Source of the DNA: Daphnia carinata
Taxonomy: Eukaryota; Arthropoda; Branchiopoda; Diplostraca; Daphniidae
Direction: 5' to 3'
DNA length: 64,000 nucleotides
NCBI RefSeq assembly: GCF_022539665.2
Contig: NC_081340.1
Span: 3,472,001 to 3,536,000 of the forward strand
Positions 49,611-61,700 of this stretch are shown in pieces (positions within the stretch are counted from its first letter, which is position 1; every line of letters starts with the position of its first letter). The notes under the pieces are model-generated. The model did no database searches and was not told the origin of the DNA. It saw nothing but the letters and a program-made list of their open reading frames with translations. Both the position numbers and the translations under genes were made by a program.

Positions 49611-49710
49611 GTGACCTGTTGTCGTGATGACTCATCCTGGGGACTAAATACTAAACGATGGTTGCCAATTGGTCGTCAAAATTGGCAACAGGTGTTAATG
49701 AGTCATCAAA
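49611..49710. promoter_or_regulatory. Symmetrical AP-1/inverted-repeat module
   Basis: Nested inverted repeats: GATGACTCAT (49626-49635) with ATGAGTCATC (49698-49707), and GTTGCCAATT (49661-49670) with AATTGGCAAC (49680-49689, loop 9 nt). Outer CCTGTTG/CAACAGG pieces are also present. The outer arms each carry the AP-1-type core TGACTCA/TGAGTCA and the inner arms carry CCAAT/ATTGG. Surroundings lack homopolymers. Could be an enhancer or the fossil of a palindromic element. Confidence 0.4.
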
Positions 49711-52700
49711 GCCGTTAATGACGCTAAGTTCGGCCGACTAAATAGGATGGCCAGATTTATAGGATGACATTTATTATATCAAAACGAAATGGTGAGGGCT
49801 TGTTTTGAGCTCCTAATTCGACATGACTTGCGTAACACCTGATGCGTCACAGTGTTTAGGTTTTAATGTGACCTAATAACTACCTACTGGTCAATTGAAG
49901 TGCAATATTATTTACGATGTGTTTTGAATGTTTCGATCGCAATTCGAATTTCTTTGTCCTGTCAATGTTTATAGCATTAAAAGTACAATAACCTGCGGAC
50001 GATGAGTCACTCTTTCTTTTGATATAGCGGACATGGTGATAATCATCTAACCACCAAACGATCCTTTCTAATAACTTCTGTTGGACACGTCGATTGATGG
50101 TGAGAAATCACGATGAAACAAAAAGGAAAATAAAATCAAGGTTAAAATCATCATTTTTTATTAAATCGTTTTTATACGCAATTGTCTTCAGGACGATCCC
50201 TGAGGGCCCCTCTTGATTTCTCTTCAATCTCTCTCCTGAAACGATGACGCACTAGAAATCAAAATTTTCTTTTTATGTTTTGTTTTGACCATTGTTTTCT
50301 TATTTTTTCAAGAGGGGGTGGGGTAGTAGCGAACACGTGATGGGACACGCGTCCGTGTTATTGTTACCAATTTTCCCCCGAGGATGGGGAACATCTCGGA
50401 GAAAAACAAAAACAACACGTGCCCCGTATGTGTGTGTGTGTGTGTGTGGAACATGAGGCGATGAAACCAGTCGTACACACCAAACATCAACACACACACA
50501 AGATGTGGAAGAAATACAAGTCCGGACTGGTTTTCTCCGTGTTACAGGTGATTTCTCGTCTTGCAGCTCGAGGGTTCAAAAGCTTCTGACCATCTACAAG
50601 AAAAAAATATTAAATTATGCCGTTTTTTTTCTTCCCTATTTATACGAGGGATATTGTGTCTCCACTTTGTCTGACGTGTCCGGACATACACACACACCCC
50701 CCCCCCCCTCTCTCCCCTCATTTTTTTATTACGTTTTGCTTTAAACGAAAGAAGTTCTTCCCTTTCTGGTTTTTTTTATCGGCCAGATAGACACAACTGG
50801 CGTCGTATAGGCCATCAACCTTTTCTTCCTCCCCCTCCTTCTTTCTTGTGTTTCATCGTAAATCTTCTTCATCACCTTTCCCCCCTCCCTCTTTTTAAAT
50901 TTCGTATAAAGAAGTTTTACTTGAAAAAAAAAATTGAACGTGTACACACAAGAGTTTTGTATTTAATAAATCAATCATCGACGTGAGTTTTAAAAAGATA
51001 TCTGACAGGGCTATCCGCACATTTGCATAAATCAGAATATACAGACGCAATATGGCGCCTTTGCCTTTCATCATTTTTTTATAAAACAGGTATTCAAAAA
51101 AGACCGGTAGTCTTTTGAGGGTCTTCTTCGATGAATCGAATTTCAATCTGTCAGACATGTCAGCCTCCCTAAAAAATGCCACGCCCATTTATAGACGTCG
51201 AATGGTTTTGTTGTCATTGAACTGATTCTTTTCATGTCTTTTACCATTATCATCATCTGTTATGATACAAACGCCGACCGCCGTGTCCCCTCCGCCCCAT
51301 ACAACTCACGACCGCCTCTTCCCCTCCCCATGAAAAAAAATGGAGCCGGATTTGTTTTTTTTTTTCTTCTTTCTATTATTGTTCAAACTTTGCATTACGA
51401 GTCCATCTGCCACTGTTGGTGGTCGTCCTGGAAATTGTAAGCGAATAAACAACACGCACACACACAACATTGTACACACACACACACATACAAAAAACTA
51501 TAAGAATAATAATAAAAAAATAAAATAGACTTGACATGTGTTTATAAGCCGGATTGAAAAAAAAGACCCTCTAGCGGACTACAGGTTCTTCCGGATGTGC
51601 GGAGGCTTTTGTTAGCAGATAGACAATCCAATTGGCGATGGATCAAAGTCACACATCTGTCCGTTGATGTAAGAACATAAAAAAGCCTCTAAAATTGCGA
51701 CAGGGATCTATAAGAATCAAATATTTTTCTTTGGGGGTGAGGGATTATGTTGACTTCGGCTAGCATGTTTAATCTCATCCAGGTCGTAGTGATTTTTCAC
51801 GCGGGATTTAAGCGCGTCGGCTTGATGGATCACGCGTCCTTGACAAGTCGAATAAGCTTTCTTTCGACAGTAGAAGGCTGACACGTTTTCTAAGTCATTA
51901 GTAAATAGCGACAGACGTTAGGGAGGTGGGGGGGGGGGGAGGGGTAGGCTTTAAATTAATGACAAGGAAACGTTACGTTGCGCATCCGACCTTTAGGAAG
52001 GAGGAAAAAGAAATTAATGAAAATGAGGACCTATGGAGGAAATGATTATTATGTAAATTGATGATGATTTCGATTGTCTGGGCCAGTAGCGAAATGTTGA
52101 CCGCACAGGTATAACTTATACAACGAACGCCAGGTGAACACATCACCGATAAAAATATGTAAACTGTAATTCTCATTTCCCACGGTTCCTTCCATATTTT
52201 TGTTCCATGTTTTCCCTGAACACGCGTCATTAAAAGTTCTTATTTCCTCTGGAAAATGTCATCGTAAAGAATTTGTGAGACCTGGAAAAAAAAACATTAT
52301 CGATAAAAGATTTGGTTGTATGAATTCGTCCATTCAAACCATTTTTTTTCCGGTGCTGTTTAAATTTAGAAAGAAAAAAGGAACAGAAAAAAATGGCGTC
52401 GTAAAGTTACCGAATTCATCGCATCTTTTGTGTCTTCCACTCGGCTTGCGCAACCACAAACGGACATTGTGCACGTCTAATATTTTATATTCGTCTTGTA
52501 TACACTGTCGGTGTTACACGCACAGCTGTCAAACTGAGGGGAAAAAAAATAAGCAAAAAAAAAAAATACGTTAAGCCTTTTTTTTAATGTTCGTGTGTGA
52601 CTCACGGACATCAATTGGATTCGTAGGAGACTTTTGTCACATTTAGGCGTGAAGGATTTCCGTTTTCAAAGTTGAACGATACGATACGGTTGTCGACACT

Positions 52701-54760
52701 CGGCGATGTTCTTAAACTGCAAAAGTTCTGTTGACATTTCACCGCTTTTTCAGTTCATTCCGATTGGGAAGAGACTTCAAATGTAAATAGAAGGGACTTT
52801 GTACGACTCGTCCAGACATGCCAAGAATCTTAAGGCACACCGACACAAAATCCCTCTCGAGCATCTTTCATGTCAATTAAAATGCATGTCTTTTAAGGAT
52901 CGTGTTGACAGAAAAGCTTTAATTTTTTTTTCGGTTTAAAATAAATGAAATTAGATCGTGAAACGTTGTAAGCTATTTAGTGGAGAAATAAGAAATCGAT
53001 TATAATTGGCGATACTTAATACTCTCGTGTGTTGGGGAAGGATAGCCAGGCAGGTCGTTAACCACCAGGCGACAAAGCCGATGATGGCTGTGTTTTTTGA
53101 TCCAATTAGAAACCAAGGTCATTAGACATCCCTTACAATACAAAAGCATCTCTAAAATAGAGTTAAGGTTCAGTGAAGTTCAATACAGTTAATACCAACG
53201 CATTTGAAGTGATGCCCTTGTTCGGCAAAAAGGATCCATGGCCGCCCTCGGGTGGAAACGATTGGGCGCCATCTTAAAATCTGACCTGGAATAACCTTTT
53301 TGTTTGGCAACCACTTGCCGCTGACATATTTCGTTCCCCCCTTCTCAGACACGACGCAAACAAAGAGGTAAATGTAGAGACACAAATTATAAAAGGGCAA
53401 ACTGAAATGTTATAAACACAATTCGCAATGTCGTTGACTAAAAGGCCACCCGACAATGAGGTCATCAACCTTTTGTTTCATTTTGGCGCGCTTTTTTTAC
53501 GTATTTTTATTGTTTTAATATCTGCTGTTTCCAAGGTGAGATCGCGTTTTTAATTTGTGACACTAGAATCAAAGTGAAACGACTGTCCCGCATGATATTG
53601 GAAACCTTTGCACCCAGATCAACGGTGGCCATTTTCTTTCAATCTAAACGTCCTGAAACGAAGACACATCGATTGGCCAGGGCTCTGACTTTTATTCTTT
53701 TTTTTCTTTTTTATCCTAGAGATTCGTGACACGAGCTAATCGATGTACGTGAGCCCGCGGAAGTCACGTCTCATTTGTTTGCAAAAAAAAAAAAAAAGAG
53801 AAGAAAATAGATCCGATTGCCTACGCTTTTCCATCAATCGGATTTCAAGCATGGCGCAAGACGCATATCGTCATTCTTTTTTTTTTTTTTGTTTGTTTGT
53901 TTGTCCTTCTACCAAATCCCGAACGAATTTTCGGGTTGAAAAAAAAGCAGATTTTTTTCTGTTAATGTCCGGGTAAAATGCAAAGCAATGAATAATTTCC
54001 AGTTGTACTCCCGGAAATGCCAATGACTTCCAAAGATCTAAACTTTTTTTTTCAAGTTTTGGGTGACTAAGAAATGACGGGGGCCGCTTCAAGTCAAGGT
54101 GAATTGAATCTGTCGGCAAGTATAAACAAGATTTTTTTTCAGATAAGAATTCAAGTCAACCACCCCTTTACTTTCTTTCACCTTCATATGTTTCGAATTT
54201 GAATGGCCTTAAACTTTGACATTTTCCCGGTGAATTTCACGTGAACAATTTCTTTTTCTCTTTGAAAAGGAAAAGAAAAAAAAGGTGTCTGGAGAAAGAG
54301 AGAGAAAAGTACGTTGACCTTGGACACTGACGTCACGGCGAATCTTATGCAAATCGATCGGCGCTTTAGATCACGACCACTTGAAAATTGAAACCTTTGT
54401 GTGACCACGTCTTTCTTTATTAAGTCTAAACCTAATTGAAAATGAAATGCCATTAAATCAATTTGGATGTAGCGGTCCATGTCAAAAACAAAAAAAAATA
54501 TCCCCTCCCTACTCATCCTCCTCCTGTTGTGATGGGTGTGTAAGCCCCTCCCCGGCTAGCAAAAAAAAAAGGGGGGAAGCTATATCTCCTTCTTTTTGTT
54601 GCCCCCGAGCCCCTCACGGCCAAATGACGCACTACCAGTAGAGGATAGAGGGAGCAAAAGAGAACCCAAGGGTGGAGAAATAAGAAAAAAAAGATGCGAC
54701 GACGACGCCACCAAGCAACCGAAACTCTACTGCTATCCACCCCTCCCCTCTTTTTTTAAC
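49711..54760. other. Gene-poor DNA
   Basis: No supportable gene. Another TGAGTCA at about 50004, (GT)n at about 50428, C and G runs at about 50697 and 51929, and TGACGTCA at 54328-54335. All ORFs are short or homopolymer-shaped. Confidence 0.5.
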
Positions 54761-55163
54761 CGTGTGTCTCATGGTAGAGCATAAAATCCCCCTCGCATCG
54801 AACATTTCAACTCAGACAGTCGCCAACAAGCGTGGAGTGAACACATCCATTTTCGCTATTGAACCAAAGTTTTTGAAGTCTCTTTTCTCCCCTCGCACGC
54901 ACACGTTCGACTCGCTCGTTTCCCGCGTGAACATTTGCTTTTTCTATGTCCTTACTTTCTGGCATTCAAGTTCGTACAGGATTATTCCATGTGTACTTGT
55001 GTGACTGTGCATTCATTATCGTAGGCGACAAAGTGAAACGGTGACATCTTGTTTCGTTGTTGACGATAGAACTGAAATTTCGAATTTCAGCACAAACAAA
55101 AATTGAGAAAAAAAAGGAAAGAAAAAATCAAACGATTATTGGAAGACACTTTTGCATCAACAA
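54761..55163 (+). promoter_or_regulatory. Probable promoter and 5'UTR of the BH3 gene
   Basis: Interval just upstream of the BH3 gene's ATG, with fewer homopolymers than further upstream. An arthropod-like initiator candidate (TCAGACAG) lies at about 54811, and no TATA box is placed convincingly. The assignment rests mainly on position. Confidence 0.3.
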
Positions 55164-57234
55164 ATGGTGCTCTCGGTGTTACTTAACGCGGGTGCCGTCC
55201 CTCTCTCTTTCGACGAACAGAATCATTACCATCCGACCACGTCCGTTGCGTCCATTCCGTCCGCCGCCGGCCATTATTCGTCAACCACTTCTTCATCGCC
55301 AGCTAATCCCGAATACGTGCACTATCTCGAAGAATTGGTTGGTGAGTTGAGTGGGGTGTTTGCCACTTTTATTCATCAAAATCCACCACCGTCTTCCCCA
55401 ACGTCCCGTACCGACATGTATCACCAGAGGGCCAACACCTGCAGATCCTCCCCATCAGGTAGATCGTTTTCTCAAAAAGAAAGAAACTTTTCGTTTTATA
55501 TTTTTACAATCGCAAAAGATCAAAAAAGTGGGTTGTGAGATGTTTTGGAAAAAGCAATCAACTTTTTTTTTCTATTTTTGAAGTTCAATTTCAAGGGGTG
55601 AAATTATCCGGCAGTTAAGACTTTTGCTGTTGGATATGCCACGAGTTTTTTTATTTTCTTTTTGGAGTTAAGAAACTGGTCTTAGTGGCTAATTAGCGAG
55701 TAAGATACTTTCATATACCCGCCAGCTATTATTTTTGTCGAAAAAAAGATAAAAAAAAAAAAGAGCAACAGTGTGTCGGTTGCCGTGGCAACAGCAGCGC
55801 GCTCCGATAATGAAGTGGCAAGACAAGAAAGACATGCCCCGACTTGCCTTTTTTTTTCGGGACTTTGTGTGCGCGTTAGTAACAATCAAGTCCTTTGTTG
55901 ATGGAGGAGGGGGGATCAAGAAGAGGAGTAGCAAATGGTGTGCGAGGGGATTCGTGAAATTATTTTTTTTGGAACGCGTAATTTAAGCCGCTCGTTAAAA
56001 CACATGGAGATGAAAAGTGGCCATCTGTTGGTTCTTTTACAAGTTTAGGACTTTTTTTCTTTTAATCTTTACACGCGCATAAATTATGCTCGCTGATGGA
56101 AACAAATGTTGAAACGGTGATTAACTCTAATGACGTTCTAATCGATTTAACAGTGATTTAGAAAAACATGTTACTAATCGTTTATTTATTTATTTTTCAA
56201 TTCAGGTTTATTACCAGACGTGATTCCCAAACTCGGCACATCAGAGAAGTGGAGCTGCTCAACACCTCCGTCGTCGGCTGAAGATTTGCGGGTGCGGCGC
56301 GGAATGGCGCCGATGCGCTTCCGGCTGGATAGCGTCGGCTCTTCGGTGCCTTCTGCCACATCGTCGGCCGTGTCGACGCCTAGCAGCGCTGCATCCTTTT
56401 TCTCATCTTCGGCCGCGACGTCGCCGATGCCTTTCGACCTCCTGCCCAGCCCGACGACATCTTCGTCGACCGTCAGCTTCTTCGCAGACTATCCGCCGCT
56501 CTCTTCCGACATTTCCGAACACCTCCAGCGGACCACTGATCTCGACGCGTCGCTACCAGTCGACGCTCCAGATGCTGATACCTCCGCCGCCGATTGGCGC
56601 CAAGTCGGTCGAGACCTTCGCGGCATTGCCGACCATTTCGCCTCCACCCGTCGATCACAGGTAAAAATAAAGTTCATATTTTTGGGGGCTTTCAATAGCG
56701 AACCGCCATTAACTTTAATAAGAGGTTGGACGCTTAGTTTTACGAGGAACCCACTTTTTTTTTTTCACTGGGGAAATCCTTTCGTGACGGATTTAGTTTT
56801 TTTTTTGGTATATTCTTTTTTTGACTAGACCTACCGCCCTTGGTGCGTTATAGCCCTATCAAATTAAATGAGACCCGGACTGGAAAAAGAAAAATGGTCG
56901 TTTTTTGTGTTGTTGTGTAAGTCCGGTTCAGTTGTCTACCTTTTTGAAATAACATGGAAGAGGGGAGAAAAATAAAGGGAATAGGTAGGGGGATGTATGG
57001 AAATGAATAAATAATGAAGGATCTCCCGCTGGGTGTTTTATGACTGAAAATCTAATCGATTTGTTCCTTGTTCTTTTTTTATTTATGATGACACAGAACT
57101 CGACTGGGACGGGATGTCAGCAGTGGTCGCTGCTTTCTGCAGCCCTGTCCAGCCCCTTGGTCTCTGCCGGACCCCTGGTGTCTGCCTTGGCCGTCTACCT
57201 TTGGTGGAAGCTGGTCAGACGTCTGAGTGCGTGA
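55164..57234 (+). CDS. Probable BH3-only Bcl-2-family protein (3 exons, 256 aa)
   Basis: BH3-only proteins trigger apoptosis by inserting their BH3 helix into the groove of Bcl-2 relatives at the outer mitochondrial membrane. Exons 55164-55341, 56206-56660 and 57097-57234 (TGA) have GT-AG junctions and matching phases (1, then 0). Residues 193-204 read VGRDLRGIADHF, with all BH3 positions filled: hydrophobic V193, L197, I200, F204, small A201 and invariant D202. Spacing is the same as in BIM, BMF, BAD and BAK. About residues 20-188 are Ser/Pro/Thr/Ala-rich and look disordered. Residues about 219-252 form a hydrophobic C-terminal segment followed by KLVRR, a plausible tail anchor. No BH1 NWGR or other Bcl-2 fold motif and no dynein-light-chain TQT motif are seen, which argues for BH3-only rather than multidomain. 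A BAK-like relic cannot be excluded. Confidence 0.75.
56766..56828 (+). other. End of in-frame read-through into intron 2
   Basis: From the exon 2 donor at 56661 the reading frame stays open to a stop at 56826-56828, so an intron-retained transcript would replace the C-terminal anchor with about 55 unrelated residues ending Phe/Leu-rich. This could be chance. Confidence 0.3.
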
Positions 57235-58740
57235 ATAGTCCACTGGGTTCAACGAGCGTCGTCCGCACGGCCAATTGTTTCCGGGCTCGCTTTCGCTCCA
57301 TTGTCTTTCACGTCAACTCTGTATGTCTCTGTGTGTGTGTGGAGTGTGAGAGAACCCTCCCCCCGCCTTTCCCGATTCTGCCCCGTTTCTTGATTTATCT
57401 TTCCACTTGTTTATTTTTTTTTTTTTGCGCTAGTGACTGTTTGATTCATTTCCCGCCGCCACCTACAGAAGTTCAACCGCTTTAGTTTTTTTTTTCTCTT
57501 TTTCGACTGATTTATTATTTGTTCTTGTCTCTAGCATTCCCACTTTAACCATCTTTACTGCGTGTATTAAAAAAACAAAACAAACTTATTCCTTTTCTTT
57601 CGTCTTCCAAGTCTTTTGTTTATTTTTTTTTTTTTTTTCTTACGCACATCCCAAAGTTCTCGCGGAGTTTACGCATCGACTCCCTTCGGCTTTTTCACGT
57701 CTGATCTCACAGAATAGTTTTCGATATGAGAAAGAAGAACGATTTATTGTATGTAACATGTACACAACGATCAGTAAGCAGGACAAAAAAAAACAACAGA
57801 AAAACAAAAAAAAAAAAGTTATTTCACGATTCAGCCAGAAATCAATTTCGCGAATTTAGTTTAATATTCTCTTATATCGCCCCATCCCCTCCCGATTTTT
57901 TTGGTTTTTTTTTCTAGTCTTTGAGTTTCGTTTAATTTTTTTTTCTCTATTCTATTGCTTGTAATAACATAACGATTTGCATATCCATTTTTTTTTCACA
58001 CTCGTATGGGTGCTGTTGGTTTCACTTCTCTACCCAATCTCATATTTTTCGGATCCACCACCACTTTTTTTTTTTTTTTTTTTTTAGTTTTTTTCTCACG
58101 TCTTTTCTTTTGATATCCATTGAAAATGATCTCTTGACCTCTAATCAAAAAAGAAAAAATAATAAGGAAAAAACAGACAATACGACCGACTTGTTTTCAC
58201 GTGTTACGTTGTTGGTTTTTTTCTTTTGTGAAGAGGTTGTGCGTGCGAGTTTGTTTTTTGTTTTCTAACGATTGCGTGTGGTGTTGCATCTCTTCTCCCA
58301 TCCTCTCTCGTGTACATATTATGATAGCCCATTTTTGTTTTATCGCTCATCGTGTGTGTTTGTTTTGCCACCCTCTCTCCATCAAATCTCGCCCACAACT
58401 CGGCATTTCTTTCAATCGCTAGCGCCGAGTTGTGAGCGGCGTTTCAACAGGCTACCCGCCAGTCTTTCAATAACTGGACAGAGTGTGAGATCTAAAAACA
58501 AAACTTCAAATAAGAAATTGGCATTTTTTTTTAAATAATCGAAAATCGATTGAATCGATCGTCTATTTTTTTCTTCTGAGTTTTGTTTACATTTCAAGTT
58601 TTCCCACCTGCTTCGTCTTTCTCATTAGATTTGTGCTCTTTTTGAACAGCATAACCATTTATTGCGTTTTTTTCATACACACATATGCATAAAAGAGAAT
58701 TAATTACGTCGATGGGAGCCGACTGTGTCGCATAAATTAC
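57235..58740 (+). other. Probable 3'UTR/flank of the BH3 gene
   Basis: T-rich, no further coding exon. ATTAAA at 57566-57571 is the only polyadenylation-like hexamer I noted; no canonical AATAAA was seen nearby. A strong hairpin sits at 58394-58434. Confidence 0.35.
58394..58434. repeat. Perfect 11-bp GC-rich hairpin
   Basis: CACAACTCGGC (58394-58404) pairs with GCCGAGTTGTG (58424-58434), loop 19 nt. GC-rich within T-rich DNA, about 1.2 kb downstream of the BH3 gene stop. Confidence 0.65.
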
Positions 58741-61700
58741 GACCATCGCTCTTCAATGTACATTGAAATACAAACGAAAAACAATGAACATACACGTATT
58801 ACAATTTCCTTAACTACAATTAGATAAAGACTATGTGCTATATTAAATACAGCCTGCTTTGTCACACACACACACACAAAAAATACGTGTTTTCGGATAA
58901 GTAAAGTAAGGGGGGATTGAACACACCTGGGCCGATTCGCCCGACTGGAAAAAGTCAATTAAGCGCTCCTGCGTGTGATCATCGCGGCCCAAATTAGTCT
59001 CGGTCAACTCTCTCTCCCCCTTTTATATTTCGGTGGTCTATGCACGCACACATTCAATGTCACTCAAATAAGAAAAAAACCTTTAGTAAACCCCTTTGCC
59101 GAACAGGGTGGTGGACGCTTAAACAGTTGTGATGAGTCACCGTTTTTGGAACCACCGATCCATCAAACGTCCCTTCTTCTTTTTGCTTATTTTTTATTGT
59201 GCGGTCGACTAGCGAAAAAGGACAGGGAGGGGAGTCGGTGTGTAAATACCGTACCACTTGACTCGCGATGATTGGTCATCCGTGTTGATTGTCCATTTAG
59301 AAGTGCCCGTTATTTGTCACATAATAATATTAAAGTAAAAATAAATAAATAAAGGCATATGATTTAGTTTGGGCAGGTAAAAAAAATGGTTGGGATGCAT
59401 TGGGGATCGAACGCACTCAATGATAATTGCATGTTCCATCTTCAACGGTCAGTCGTGATTCCTCTTGAGATGTAAGACAAGAAGACTGGACGCGTTTATG
59501 CGTTTTCTAATAAACGTAAATATATATTTGTATTATAATTAGATACACAAGTTTGGAGGGGACTCCACTTGCCTTCGAGGTGTCACTTGTCAAAGAGAAT
59601 AACCGCATATTACTAATACGCAACTGTCACAAAAGACCCTCGCTCGATTCCTTAAATATATGCCGTGGTTAGTGTCAAAAAGAACGAGGGTGTGTAAGGA
59701 ATATGGCGCACTTATAACTGGAGGGGCTCTCCGTATTACATTAATAGATGGACGTGTAGGGTGAGGGAGTTTTGCCATCAAATCATCTTCCCTTTTGCTC
59801 TATTGATCAATCACGTAAACATACGTCCAAGTTTTGCGACCGGACGTGTCGTAATATTTATAGACAAATTTCTATTCGGATTCCTGGAACAAGTCACCGG
59901 TGGCAGCTGCTTGATCACGAATCTAACTCGAAAATTTTGTCTGACACATACTCGGACTGATTTATACATTCGAGTTCTAGCGTATATGAAGACGGATGAC
60001 CGTGGAGCTTTCTGTTTTTATTCCTTTAGGGGTTTACTCGAATTCATTCAATCATGTTCAGTTAACCGCATTGACCAGGAGCGATGGAAGTTTTTCTTTT
60101 TTCAAATCGTTACGCGTTTATTACTCTGCACGAATTTCATAGTCGTGTTTTTTAATGCCCTAGGCTTTAAATCACAACCGAATTATTCAAATGACATTGA
60201 AACTCTTTTCACAACAAAAAAAAAAGGAAATGTATGGCTCACGCGATGGGCATCTGTTATTTTATCGACGATAGTCAATCGATATTCATCGCAGCGCGAG
60301 GGGTACGAATGCAGGTGTTGCGGATTATAATCGATTGGATTGATAAGACAAACACGTCCGCAAAAGGATCATTTCCTCCTCTCTCCCCCATTCCCTTTTT
60401 TTTCAGGGTTACATTTTTTTTTTTCAATGCGCGTGATAGTTAAGCACAAACACGATAGAGAGAGAGGGTTGACTATATTAGACATCGAATACAGTTGTGT
60501 CGGTTTCTTTCTCCGATTCATCGATGCACGTGCGGTCACTTGGGCATGAGGGGGACGTGACATGACACGCAAGGAACTGGAAGAGAGAGAAAAAAAAAGG
60601 GATGAAAGAAATGAGATGGGAAAACACGCCCGGATATTATCATCACGCCAACATCCCATCACCAGAAAGAACGAAATTGGCCTCCTATTGTCCGATAATC
60701 ATATAGGCCCCATCGGAGAGAGAGAGACAGAATGATTGAAATTGATTCTGCGAGTTCAATTACGTTGGTGTCTTAATGATTTTGATGAAATAGATAAAGC
60801 GCTTCAAAAAATAAGCCCGACAAAACAAGCCCGACTGTTTTGCTCATTTGATTTATTGGTACAAAAACGAAACACATATATAAATTTACAATGATTTAAT
60901 TACGAAACAGAACGACAATCGTGAAAATCGACTTTGAATTAATTCAAAGTTGTTATTGTATCGTCTTGATGTTCTCGCACCTAAAACTAATGTTGCCATC
61001 TTCAGAAGCGGTGTCATGTTAAAGACTGAAGTTAACCTATACGAACGCGGATTTATCAAATGAACTATATTTTTTTTTAAACTTGAGAAATGGAAATGAA
61101 TTGCCGTTCAACACGCACGAACGACGTCATATGGTGCGCCGATGCTCCACGGACAATATGGCAAAGGCCCGTAGCGCCATTTCACATGTCACAACACCAT
61201 AAATAACATTTTCAAAGAACCGTAATAAGCTCATTTATTATGCATCCGAGTTACGTAATGTACGTACAGCCTTTCGTTTTCGGAAGAAGCACAACACACA
61301 CACGCACGCATCACGGCTGTGAAAATATTTGAGTGGGTCAACTTAATCATTGCCAACACTATAAGAACAGGCCAAAACAAATCTGACTACCTGTTTCTTA
61401 AAAAAATAAAAACACATTTGTTAACCCAAAGGGAGGCCTCTTCGGTTGTTGACAATCACCTAATGGCGATATTTAGCCTGGAGAGAAACAAACTTGATTG
61501 GGGCCTTGTTATAAGTAAAGATGTGTATCCCTAACTACAAATCGTCGAGCTGTTGTCCTCTTTCTATAATGCCGCTTTTTTTGTGTGTGTGTGAAAAGAC
61601 GTTGCCCGGGACGTGGACACATCCTCGAGAATGTGATTGGTTGATGTGCTGTAACGAGAAAAGGTGGCAGTCCGTGTGTGTGTGTTGCCGTGTTGTGTAA

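Noticed and set aside
59390-59460. tRNA-like T-loop (GTTCGATCC on minus)
   Set aside because: T-stem pairs fail at two of five positions and no A box or acceptor stem fits.
59761-60330. 189-codon plus ORF
   Set aside because: No recognisable domain, includes homopolymer-derived Phe/Lys runs, and no 5' or 3' gene signals; length is within chance for this window.
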